From: Pseudomonadota bacterium
Lineage (GTDB): Bacteria; Desulfobacterota; Syntrophobacteria; Syntrophobacterales; Syntrophobacteraceae
Length of the DNA stretch: 6,924 bases
Assembly: GCA_023442755.1 (NCBI GenBank)
Contig: JAEZXS010000065.1
Location: 1 to 6,924, forward strand
Direction of reading: 5' to 3'
Part shown: piece by piece, positions 1-4,752 of the stretch
Position numbering within the stretch: position 1 is the stretch's first letter
Layout: every line of letters starts with the position of its first letter
Translations under genes and position numbers: made by a program
Notes under the pieces: model-generated
Seen by the model: the letters and a program-made list of their open reading frames with translations, nothing else
What the model was told of the DNA's origin: nothing
Databases searched by the model: none

Positions 1-380
1 TTCCTGATAAAGTCCGGATCGGCGCTCAGAAGGAGTATGTCGGGACTTTGGTCCGGGAGGTTTCCTATGAGCGAAAAATCCTTTTCGAGATGGCGACGGG
101 TGATCAGGTCCATCAGGATTTCATACCCGGCTTCCGTTTTGGCGAGGATTACCGCCGAGGTTTGGGGGCCTTCGAGGGTCGCTCCGATAATGGGTTCGAT
201 GCCTGCGGCCCTGGCCGCTTCCAGGAAATTGACCAGGCCGTACACGCCGTTTGTGTCCGTCAGGGCAAGGTGGCTGAAGCCCGCTTTCGCGGCCTCCCTG
301 CAGAGTACCTCCGGCGAGCTTACGCCCTGCATCATCGAATACCAGGAATGGACGTGCAGGTGAACGAAACCGGGTTCCAT
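1..380 (-). CDS. dnaE2: DnaE2/ImuC-type error-prone DNA polymerase III alpha subunit, N-terminal part (runs off the window)
   Basis: Only the first 126 codons are visible; the gene continues past base 1. Translation starts MEPGFVHLHVHSWYS, the opening of the PHP domain of C-family polymerases, with H9 and H11 in the HVHS motif. LALTDTNGVYG follows at residues 38-48 and GIEPIIGATL at about 65-75. The ATG at 380 places the HVHS motif a few residues from the N-terminus, as is usual. The gene lies only 13 bp after the stop of the ImuB-like gene on the same strand and has no clear Shine-Dalgarno, which suggests translational coupling. DnaE2 is the C-family partner that extends synthesis past DNA lesions together with ImuB, in the cytoplasm at the replication fork. 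The LTDTNG motif has Thr where active PHP domains often have His (TDH), so PHP nuclease function may be lost. A housekeeping DnaE1 cannot be fully excluded from the N-terminus alone, but the ImuB and LexA context argues for DnaE2. Confidence 0.85.
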   Translation of the reverse strand, partial: MEPGFVHLHVHSWYSMMQGVSSPEVLCREAAKAGFSHLALTDTNGVYGLVNFLEAARAAGIEPIIGATLEGPQTSAVILAKTEAGYEILMDLITRRHLEKDFSLIGNLPDQSPDILLLSADPDFIR

Positions 381-393
381 GTGCGTGCCGCCG

Positions 394-1590
394 TTATTTC
401 GCCGAAGTGGTTTTCTCGACCCGGTTCGATCCGGACCATAGCGCCGTCCGGCCCCAGGCGATTGCGTCCCTGCCGAATTTCATGCGGAGTCCGTCCAGCG
501 CTTTTTGGAGTTCCAGGTCTGCCGCCGAGGATTTCTCTTCCCAGGGAAACAGGGAAAGCTGTCGAACGGGCATTACGAGTTCCGAAAATTCGAGGACCAT
601 TCTGCTCAGGGCTATCCGGCGGGAAAAGAGCTTCAAAAAAACGGGAAGAACCGAACGGAAGAGCATCTGATCGGCTTTGGCGGCGCCGGGTGAGAGCTGC
701 TTCCGGGTTTCCGCCGAAAGTCCGTCCGCATAGCGTATTTCAAGCCGGAAATTTCTCGGGCACCGGTTGTGCGAACGCAAAAGCCATCCTGCTTCCTCGA
801 CTTGCCGAAAAAGAAGCGCCTCCAGCTGCTCCCGGTCGATTTCATTCCTTCCCAGATTTTTTATTACGGATAACTTCGGCGCCTGTTGAGAAGGAAGCAC
901 CGGGGTCGAATCGATGCCTTTTGCAATTTTGAGGAGGCGGTCCGCCGTTTTTCCGAAAACCCCGGCAAGCATGTTCAAGGGAAATGCGCCAAGCTGGCCG
1001 ATTTTTTCGATATTGAAATCTGCCAGCCTGGAAGCGGTCACCTGGCCGACCCCGGGAAGCAGGTTCACGGGCAGGGGCGATAAAAAGGATTCTTCATTTC
1101 CCGCAAAAATGCAGCTTAAATCTCCCGGATCGATACAACCTGCAGCCACCTGGCTTACGAGCTTGTTCGAAGCCAGGCCGATCCGGCCCCGCAATCCCCA
1201 TGTTCCTGCCAGCTCCTTTTCCATCCGGCAGGCTATATCGGGTTCCGGCCCCCAAAGGCGCCGCGTTCCGGTAATATCTATGAAATAGCTTCCCGGGTGC
1301 GTTCCCTCCACCAGGGGCGAGAAGCGGCCGAAATCCCGAACGATGTCCCGGTTTCTTTCACGGTAATAATAGTAATCCGATGGAAGCACCTGGATGCGGC
1401 GGCACAGGCGGCGAGCCCGGCATAACGGCATTCCCTCGGTTATTCCTTCTTTTCCGGCAAACCGGTTAACGGCCTGGACGATCGATCTCGCACCGGGTTC
1501 CGCCAGAACGAAGGGGCGCTTCTTTAACTCCGGCCGCCTCAATTCTTCCATTGCCGCATTAAAAAAGGGAATTCCGATATGGACTATCAT
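394..1590 (-). CDS. imuB: ImuB-like catalytically inactive Y-family DNA polymerase homologue
   Basis: A 398-residue Y-family fold protein. The N-terminus HIGIPFFNAAME (residues 4-15) aligns with HVDMDCFFAAVE of Pol IV, so the first catalytic Asp is Gly6. The SLDEAYLDVT motif corresponds to HPGSYFIDIT at 98-107, so the Asp-Glu pair is Gly100-Ser101. All three metal-binding acids are therefore missing. A helix-hairpin-helix segment LLPGVGQVTASRL lies at about 177-189, then a little-finger-like region, and QLSLF at 344-348 matches the beta-clamp-binding consensus. ImuB is the non-catalytic hub that recruits DnaE2 to the sliding clamp during SOS mutagenesis. It sits between lexA and dnaE2 on the same strand. 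The ATG at 1590 places the fold at the expected distance from the start, but the upstream sequence shows no good Shine-Dalgarno. As I recall, the protein is shorter than many ImuB proteins, which carry a longer C-terminal tail. The alternative is an unusual, degenerate DinB. Confidence 0.82.
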   Translation of the reverse strand: MIVHIGIPFFNAAMEELRRPELKKRPFVLAEPGARSIVQAVNRFAGKEGITEGMPLCRARRLCRRIQVLPSDYYYYRERNRDIVRDFGRFSPLVEGTHPGSYFIDITGTRRLWGPEPDIACRMEKELAGTWGLRGRIGLASNKLVSQVAAGCIDPGDLSCIFAGNEESFLSPLPVNLLPGVGQVTASRLADFNIEKIGQLGAFPLNMLAGVFGKTADRLLKIAKGIDSTPVLPSQQAPKLSVIKNLGRNEIDREQLEALLFRQVEEAGWLLRSHNRCPRNFRLEIRYADGLSAETRKQLSPGAAKADQMLFRSVLPVFLKLFSRRIALSRMVLEFSELVMPVRQLSLFPWEEKSSAADLELQKALDGLRMKFGRDAIAWGRTALWSGSNRVEKTTSAK

Positions 1591-1630
1591 TTTGCAAAAC
1601 CATCAAATCTCATTGGATTCGGGGACGATT

Positions 1631-1647
1631 GGTAATCAGTTGAAACC
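1631..1647. promoter_or_regulatory. Candidate LexA-type operator upstream of imuB (GGT-N11-ACC)
   Basis: The 17-mer GGTAATCAGTTGAAACC ends 41 bp upstream of the imuB ATG. Its outer half-sites GGT and ACC recur with the same 11-bp spacing in the lexA promoter (2723-2739). From memory, the Geobacter LexA box is GGTT-N2-C-N4-G-N3-ACC, one base longer. The inner positions agree poorly between the two sites, so this is a weak candidate. Confidence 0.25.
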
Positions 1648-1713
1648 ATGTTGCTGTTGTGGGGAGGCTTTCAGCCTCGCAGATTGATGACAACTAAAAT
1701 CTTCGTCATCGTC

Positions 1714-1733
1714 ATTCCGGCGAAGGCCGGAAT
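1714..1733. repeat. Perfect 8-bp palindrome with GAAG loop (REP-like)
   Basis: ATTCCGGC (1714-1721) pairs perfectly with GCCGGAAT (1726-1733) around the tetranucleotide GAAG. The flanks GTC and CCAG resemble the dispersed GTCATTCC...GGAATCCAG palindromes common in proteobacterial intergenic DNA (recalled, not searched). There is no T-tract, so it does not look like an intrinsic terminator. Confidence 0.7.
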
Positions 1734-1757
1734 CCAGTGTTTTCAAGCACTTCTGGC

Positions 1758-1775
1758 CCCCGACTTTCGTCGGGG
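1758..1775. repeat. Perfect 7-bp palindrome with TTTC loop
   Basis: CCCCGAC (1758-1764) and GTCGGGG (1769-1775) form a perfect GC-rich stem closed by TTTC. It lies 24 bp from the preceding palindrome, so the two together look like a paired REP-type unit. No T-tract follows on either strand. Confidence 0.7.
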
Positions 1776-1870
1776 CGACGGATTGGGGGATTTTTCAACA
1801 GCCTGAGAGCCTTGCAGCCTCGATCCTTTAGAAACTTTTCAGGCAACTGAACTCATTTTCCCAGGCTTTT

Positions 1871-1894
1871 CTTCGCGTCTTCGCGGCTTTGCGA
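1871..1894. repeat. Three tandem copies of an 8-mer CTTYGCGN
   Basis: Three adjacent 8-base units are visible: CTTCGCGT (1871-1878), CTTCGCGG (1879-1886) and CTTTGCGA (1887-1894), followed by GAGA. The consensus CTTYGCGN is repeated without gaps. It is non-coding by context. Confidence 0.75.
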
Positions 1895-1945
1895 GAGAAA
1901 AGAAAAATTTATGGCTATCCTAATTCAAATGTGCTCCGCATGATC

Positions 1946-1969
1946 GCGGTCCCGCCCAGGCAGGACCGC
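1946..1969. repeat. REP-like palindrome with 7-bp stem
   Basis: GCGGTCC (1946-1952) pairs perfectly with GGACCGC (1963-1969) around a GC-rich 10-base loop. The right flank reads TCCCACAAAG. On the other strand this gives CTTTGTGGGAGCGGTCC, the look of a widespread family of TTTGTGGGAGCGG-type REP elements (from memory). Confidence 0.65.
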
Positions 1970-2050
1970 TCCCACAAAGCTACTCTCCGGGCGCATTATT
2001 TGTCCTGCTTCACCGGTTGCCGCATCTTTAGCCGGCAGACCACCGGTCGG

Positions 2051-2659
2051 TCAGTGCTTCCGGTAATTACGGAGCAGGCCCATTACCACCCCGACTATCC
2101 GCACGTCCTCGGCCTTTGCCCGGAAAGGCTTCATCTGGGCATTTGCCGGTTTTAATTCAACCTCGTCCCCCCTCTGGTAAAATTTCTTTACCGTTGCTTC
2201 CCCCCGGACCAGCGCCACCACGGTTTGTCCATTTTCGGCGCGGGGTTGTTGCATTATTATCAGAATATCTCCGTCGCGAATCCCATCGTCGATCATGGAA
2301 TCGCCGCGGACCCGCAAGGCGAAATTGTTTCCGTTGCCGAGGAAATTTTCCGGAACCTCGATCGATTCCGGCGTTTCGACCGCTTCGATGGGAATTCCCG
2401 CAGCCACGGTCCCCAGAAAGGGAATGGATATCGCCGCCGGTTTTACCGGGACCAGGTCCAGTGCGCGTTTTTTGTTGTTCCAGGGAATTTGGAGGTATCC
2501 GCGCTGCTCCAGTTGCTTCAAATGTTTGTACACCGCATTGAGGGATTTGAAGCCCAGGTTCTGCCGGACTTCCTCGTAGGACGGGGAATATCCGAACCGT
2601 GTGATATAATCCCGCACGAAACGGAACACTCTTTCCTGCGCCGGTGTAAGACCTGTCAT
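2051..2659 (-). CDS. lexA: LexA SOS-response repressor (self-cleaving)
   Basis: A 202-residue protein, the same length as E. coli LexA. The N-terminal winged helix-turn-helix runs from TPAQERVFRFVRDYI (5-19) through SYEEVRQNLGF (27-37) to AVYKHLKQLEQRGYL (42-56). The C-terminal S24 peptidase part shows the Ala87-Gly88 cleavage bond in VAAGIP, the nucleophile Ser121 in GDSM and the general base Lys158 in TVKKF. All elements for RecA-stimulated autocleavage are therefore present. It represses SOS genes by binding operators as a dimer. The ATG at 2659 is chosen because AAAGGA lies about 7 bases upstream and the start fits the family; the open frame extends to 2758, but that would add an atypical 33-residue leader. 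The gene lies upstream of imuB-dnaE2 on the same strand, the usual target of this LexA. Its own promoter carries a direct repeat that may be its operator. Confidence 0.95.
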   Translation of the reverse strand: MTGLTPAQERVFRFVRDYITRFGYSPSYEEVRQNLGFKSLNAVYKHLKQLEQRGYLQIPWNNKKRALDLVPVKPAAISIPFLGTVAAGIPIEAVETPESIEVPENFLGNGNNFALRVRGDSMIDDGIRDGDILIIMQQPRAENGQTVVALVRGEATVKKFYQRGDEVELKPANAQMKPFRAKAEDVRIVGVVMGLLRNYRKH

Positions 2660-2689
2660 CGGTTTTCCTTTCGTTTGCAGTCGCAGATA

Positions 2690-2718
2690 ATGTAAGGTGA
2701 ATAAAAGGTGAAAGTCAA
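2690..2718 (-). promoter_or_regulatory. lexA promoter with direct-repeat candidate operator in the spacer
   Basis: Read on the minus strand: TTGACT (2718-2713), a 17-bp spacer, then TTACAT (2695-2690), about 30 bases ahead of the lexA start. The spacer consists exactly of TTCACC-N5-TTCACC, a direct repeat with an 11-bp period, so a bound repressor would sit on one face of the helix and block RNA polymerase. That it binds LexA is inference. Confidence 0.55.
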
Positions 2719-2722
2719 GAGC

Positions 2723-2739
2723 GGTTTTATCCGGCGACC
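2723..2739. promoter_or_regulatory. GGT-N11-ACC candidate operator between lexA and the TM2-like gene
   Basis: GGTTTTATCCGGCGACC lies just upstream of the lexA -35 element. It has the same GGT...ACC spacing as the site in front of imuB. It sits between the divergent promoters and could act on both. The inner bases are not conserved between the two sites. Confidence 0.22.
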
Positions 2740-2751
2740 CGTCTATTCCTG

Positions 2752-2780
2752 TGGACACGAAAGGGGCGCTGGACTAGATT
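2752..2780 (+). promoter_or_regulatory. Candidate sigma-70 promoter for the TM2-like gene
   Basis: TGGACA (2752-2757), a 17-bp spacer and TAGATT (2775-2780) match the consensus at 5/6 and 4/6 positions. This places a transcript start near 2787, about 57 bases before the ATG at 2844 and divergent from lexA. Confidence 0.45.
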
Positions 2781-2843
2781 TTCGAGGAGAAGAGTTCCGG
2801 TTGGGGTGGTTTGGCAAAGGGCAAGGCAATGCAGGGGGAGCGG

Positions 2844-3068
2844 ATGACAAGACCCGGCAACGCGGCTGTACTCAGTTTTCTGATACCCGGGTTGGGACAG
2901 TTCTACAATGGCTATTTCCTGAGAGGAATCTTCTGGCTCATCGTGACCCCGGGGCTATGGGTGGGCACGGGAGGTATGTTTGGATGGATTTGCCACGTGA
3001 TCTCTGCAATCACTGCGTACAGGAAAGCCCGGGAATTCGAAGAAGATGAGTTTGACCGCATGGTGTGA
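2844..3068 (+). CDS. Small TM2-domain-like membrane protein
   Basis: A 74-residue protein. An N-terminal hydrophobic stretch ends in GLGQFYNG (16-23), the signature opening of small TM2-type membrane proteins. Two likely membrane segments follow at about 24-40 and 43-59. The tail, YRKAREFEEDEFDRMV, is charged and mostly acidic. The predicted location is the inner membrane; no enzymatic function is known to me for the family. The ATG at 2844 is preferred: AGGGGGAG precedes it, with somewhat tight spacing, and the start fits family proteins, which begin a few residues before the AVLSFLIPG stretch. Upstream in-frame alternatives are ATG at 2829 and TTG at 2811. The gene is transcribed divergently from lexA. 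Whether it belongs to the SOS regulon is unknown, though the shared control region allows it. Confidence 0.8.
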   Translation: MTRPGNAAVLSFLIPGLGQFYNGYFLRGIFWLIVTPGLWVGTGGMFGWICHVISAITAYRKAREFEEDEFDRMV

Positions 3069-3099
3069 TACCGGGAAAGCCTCTCGTTGACAAACACCC

Positions 3100-3157
3100 G
3101 GAGGTGATTACTTTGCGGCGTATTGGTGATTCATTATTAGGTGCGAGTATTTACTAA
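3100..3157 (+). other. Mini-ORF (14 codons, 3113-3157) with a perfect Shine-Dalgarno
   Basis: GGAGGTGAT at 3100-3108 is a full anti-16S match. Five bases after its GGAGGTG core-plus-AT comes TTG at 3113, opening a 14-codon frame (MRRIGDSLLGASIY) that stops at TAA 3155-3157. A perfect -35-like TTGACA lies at 3087-3092, but no good -10 follows at 16-18 bases. The mini-ORF ends 34 bases before the ATG of the acidic-protein gene. It could be a leader peptide, a relic of a decayed gene, or chance. Confidence 0.3.
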
Positions 3158-3191
3158 TGACTCTTCTCCGTTCCACGGTGGAGGTAATGAT

Positions 3192-3410
3192 ATGGAAATC
3201 AATATTTCCGAACTGCGCAGACAGAAAAGACCGTTGTGGATGACCGAACTCGACGAAGAATCCGTTGCAGATATGCTGGGCGGCGGCGGAGATATCCATT
3301 TAGACAGACTCACGCTGGATTGGGCCCGGGACGGCGGTGCGGAAGTGGAAGACGAATCGGCTCGCATACTCCTGGAGGGAAGCGCTGCAGAGGAAGACTA
3401 CATCAGTTGA
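3192..3410 (+). CDS. Small acidic protein of unknown function
   Basis: A 72-residue protein beginning MEINISELRRQKRPLWMTEL. I do not recognise a family. The ATG at 3192 is chosen because GTGGAGGT lies about 7 bases upstream, an excellent ribosome site; the frame opens earlier at GTG 3141 but without such support. The N-terminal third is mixed and basic (RRQKR at 9-13). It is followed by a GGGG turn near 31-34 and a strongly acidic C-terminus with many Asp and Glu. There is no signal peptide, membrane segment or Cys motif. It is followed by a strong intrinsic terminator, which supports it as a real transcribed gene. It lies 123 bases after the TM2-like gene and may share its transcript. The charge pattern would suit a small regulatory or partner-binding protein, but this is a guess. 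Confidence 0.7.
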   Translation: MEINISELRRQKRPLWMTELDEESVADMLGGGGDIHLDRLTLDWARDGGAEVEDESARILLEGSAAEEDYIS

Positions 3411-3446
3411 CCGGATTTCATGATTGCATCAATTGCATGCAACAGG

Positions 3447-3480
3447 GGGCCGAAGCTCTTTGAAGTAACGGCCCTTTTTT
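3447..3480 (+). terminator. Intrinsic terminator after the acidic-protein gene
   Basis: GGGCCG (3447-3452) pairs with CGGCCC (3469-3474) around a 16-base loop. Six T residues (3475-3480) follow directly. It lies 36 bases after the stop codon. The stem is short but all G/C, and the T-run is immediate. Confidence 0.8.
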
Positions 3481-3502
3481 GTGCCCGAATCCATCTCCCC
3501 CC

Positions 3503-3537
3503 AAAAAAAGAGAAAGCCGGGGATTGAACCACGGCTT
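3503..3537 (-). terminator. Possible minus-strand intrinsic terminator
   Basis: On the minus strand AAGCCG (3537-3532) pairs with CGGCTT (3519-3514). It is followed by TCTC and seven T residues (3509-3503). No minus-strand gene lies immediately upstream, so it may block antisense transcription entering from the right, or be fortuitous. Confidence 0.35.
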
Positions 3538-3610
3538 CCTCCGGGCCTATGATGAAAAACCAGATGGCAATTATTTTATCGGCAGAATCCGTCCAAAACA
3601 GAAATAAAAA

Positions 3611-3639
3611 TTGAAAACCTGATGGTTACGCAGTATCAA
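3611..3639 (+). promoter_or_regulatory. Candidate sigma-70 promoter for the receiver-domain gene
   Basis: TTGAAA (3611-3616), a 17-bp spacer and TATCAA (3634-3639) match the consensus at 5/6 and 4/6. A start near 3646 would give a leader of about 200 bases before the ATG at 3848. Confidence 0.4.
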
Positions 3640-3645
3640 TGGACC

Positions 3646-3847
3646 ATCCCTCAAGGAAGCCACTCCGGTGGTGGATAAAAGAGTTAGGATTCCCGGTAAG
3701 CTAGTCGAACGACAAGAGTCATCCGCGGGCAGGCGGTCAGAATCTTTCGATAATGCTTAGCCGAAAGTGGATCGGAGTCTTTGGCGAAAATAATGGATTC
3801 CGAAAAACTTGAAATTATGAGGATCAAAGTTGTCAGGAGGATAGGGG
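3646..3847 (+). other. Long gene-free leader with several small hairpins
   Basis: The stretch before the receiver gene has no ORF of note. It can form CCAC/GTGG around TCCG (3660-3671), CCGC/GCGG (3723-3736) and a perfect 6-bp stem CTTTCG/CGAAAG (3744-3749 with 3762-3767). It ends in AGGAGG (3835-3840). I compared it by eye with c-di-GMP-I riboswitch features and saw no match. A structured leader is possible but not shown. Confidence 0.25.
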
Positions 3848-4342
3848 ATGAAAGGTTCGCAGCAGGGATGCAGGAGCGAATGTCCGGGGGGGGCCGACGG
3901 TACGGAGCGGCCTGATGTCGCCTCTACGCTCGACGCGAATCAGGGAGCCATTGCGGAAAACGCCGGCCTGAAGCCTTCCATTCTGTTTGTGGATGATGAA
4001 GCGGAAATCGCCGAGATGGAAAAACAGATTCTCGAGAATTTCGGCTACAGGGTCATGGCGATCACCAACGGCATGGAGGCCCTGAAACTTTTTTCCAGCA
4101 CCCCCGATGCGTTCGATCTGGTAATTACCGATTATGTAATGCCGGATCGTACCGGGCTCGATCTCGCCAGGGAACTTCTTAGCATTCGGAGCGATATCCC
4201 GGTGATTATCTGTACCGGGTACAGTGAGCACACCATCGCGGAGAATGCCGGGAAACTGGGCATTCGGTCTCTTTTGTTGAAACCGTATTCCACACGGGAA
4301 ATCCTCGAAGCAATCGGCATGGTATTGAAGGAATGTCGCTGA
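3848..4342 (+). CDS. Stand-alone response-regulator receiver protein with an N-terminal tail
   Basis: A 164-residue protein. Residues 1-42 are a hydrophilic, low-complexity tail. From residue 43 a single CheY-like receiver follows: PSILFVDDEAE with the acidic pair Asp49-Asp50, the phosphoacceptor Asp95 in LVITDYVMP, the switch Thr123 in IICTGYS and the conserved Lys145 in LLLKPY. There is no output domain. The receiver therefore probably accepts a phosphoryl group from a histidine kinase and acts by protein contact or as a relay. The IICTGYSEHT segment resembles receiver domains attached to hybrid histidine kinases. The ATG at 3848 is supported by AGGAGG seven bases upstream. No kinase gene lies nearby; the chemotaxis operon starts 410 bases downstream, behind its own promoter, so a link to chemotaxis is possible but unproven. 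No strong terminator follows. Confidence 0.88.
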   Translation: MKGSQQGCRSECPGGADGTERPDVASTLDANQGAIAENAGLKPSILFVDDEAEIAEMEKQILENFGYRVMAITNGMEALKLFSSTPDAFDLVITDYVMPDRTGLDLARELLSIRSDIPVIICTGYSEHTIAENAGKLGIRSLLLKPYSTREILEAIGMVLKECR

Positions 4343-4476
4343 ATTCCCTTGTACGCACCGATTATAGCCGGAAATCTTTTTTCAACCTTCAGCGGAATTT
4401 CTCTCACGCATACATCCCCTGAAATTTAGTGACTGATTTTGCGACCATCCAGGGATCGGAAACGCTCTCGTGGACA

Positions 4477-4508
4477 GTTTCGCAGTTCTACGGGTGCACC
4501 AGCGAAAC
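4477..4508. repeat. 7-bp inverted repeat with an internal palindrome
   Basis: GTTTCGC (4477-4483) and GCGAAAC (4502-4508) are perfect inverted arms around 18 bases. The loop contains the 8-base palindrome GGTGCACC (4493-4500). A further GAAAC (4459-4463) could pair alternatively with the left arm. No T-tract follows, so it does not look like a simple terminator. It could be a protein-binding site or an RNA structure. Confidence 0.5.
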
Positions 4509-4562
4509 GTTGTCCGGCATTGTGCCAGGGAAAGATTTTTGTATTTTTCAATAACTTGGGAG

Positions 4563-4589
4563 TGAAGAAAATTTCGGTCCTGCCGATTT
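4563..4589 (+). promoter_or_regulatory. Sigma-28 (FliA-type) promoter of the chemotaxis operon
   Basis: TGAAGAAA (4563-4570), exactly 11 bases, then GCCGATTT (4582-4589). The enterobacterial sigma-28 consensus is TAAAGTTT-N11-GCCGATAA. The -10 matches 6/8, the key TxAAG core of the -35 is present and the spacing is exact. It lies about 165 bases before cheW, a typical sigma-28 target. Confidence 0.6.
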
Positions 4590-4649
4590 ATACATTACAA
4601 AGGTCTCGTTGTGAGAAGCCTGACAGCTTTTATCGGATTCCGGAGCAGT

Positions 4650-4689
4650 CCCGGCTTTCGCCTGAAGGCAGTTGCCCCGGGAGGCCGGG
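4650..4689 (+). other. GC-rich hairpin in the cheW leader
   Basis: CCCGGC (4650-4655) pairs with GCCGGG (4684-4689). Inside it a small hairpin GCC-TGAA-GGC (4660-4669) and a CCCCGG stretch (4675-4680) suggest a branched or alternative fold. It would lie in the cheW 5' leader if transcription starts at the sigma-28 promoter. Confidence 0.4.
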
Positions 4690-4752
4690 TCTAACGAAAA
4701 CAGGGGTTTGGCAGGAGGCGTTCACGTCCTCAACAAATTTGAAGGAGTCCCA

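Larger units (their letters stand above)
1591..2050. other. Gene-free lexA-imuB spacer with palindromes and short repeats
   Basis: This 460-bp stretch holds no ORF with a plausible ribosome site or recognisable product. It contains a tight cluster of hairpin-forming and repeated sequences (listed separately), reminiscent of REP-like dispersed intergenic elements. In the classic lexA-imuA-imuB-dnaE2 cassette, imuA would be found here; no remnant of it is visible. The imuB promoter must lie in its left part (about 1591-1700, minus strand), unless imuB is read through from lexA. I see no convincing -35/-10 pair there. Confidence 0.7.
4343..4752. other. Gene-free region between the receiver gene and cheW
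   Basis: These 410 bases contain no convincing gene. They hold a long inverted repeat (4477-4508), a sigma-28-type promoter (4563-4589) and a GC-rich leader hairpin (4650-4689), each listed separately. The first 130 bases show nothing else I can name. Confidence 0.6.

Noticed and set aside
48..932. Long plus-strand open frame opposite dnaE2 and imuB
   Set aside because: It is antisense to two well-supported genes, its translation is rich in Arg and Pro with no domain, and it has no ribosome site.
1889..2155. 88-codon plus-strand frame
   Set aside because: It runs through the REP-like palindrome and into the end of lexA on the opposite strand; no recognisable product.
2660..2758. Upstream extension of the lexA frame by 33 codons
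   Set aside because: It would cover the lexA promoter and adds a leader absent from LexA proteins; the ATG at 2659 has a good ribosome site.
3548..3613. Short 21-codon frame starting ATGATGAAAAAC
   Set aside because: No Shine-Dalgarno, no homology, and it lies in AT-rich non-coding sequence.
3646..3847. c-di-GMP riboswitch in the receiver-gene leader
   Set aside because: The GEMM-I core elements are not visible by eye; only small local hairpins are seen.
4514..4548. Possible terminator CCGGCA-TTG-TGCC-A-GG followed by T-rich sequence
   Set aside because: Short, bulged stem with the T-run displaced by six bases; too weak to call.
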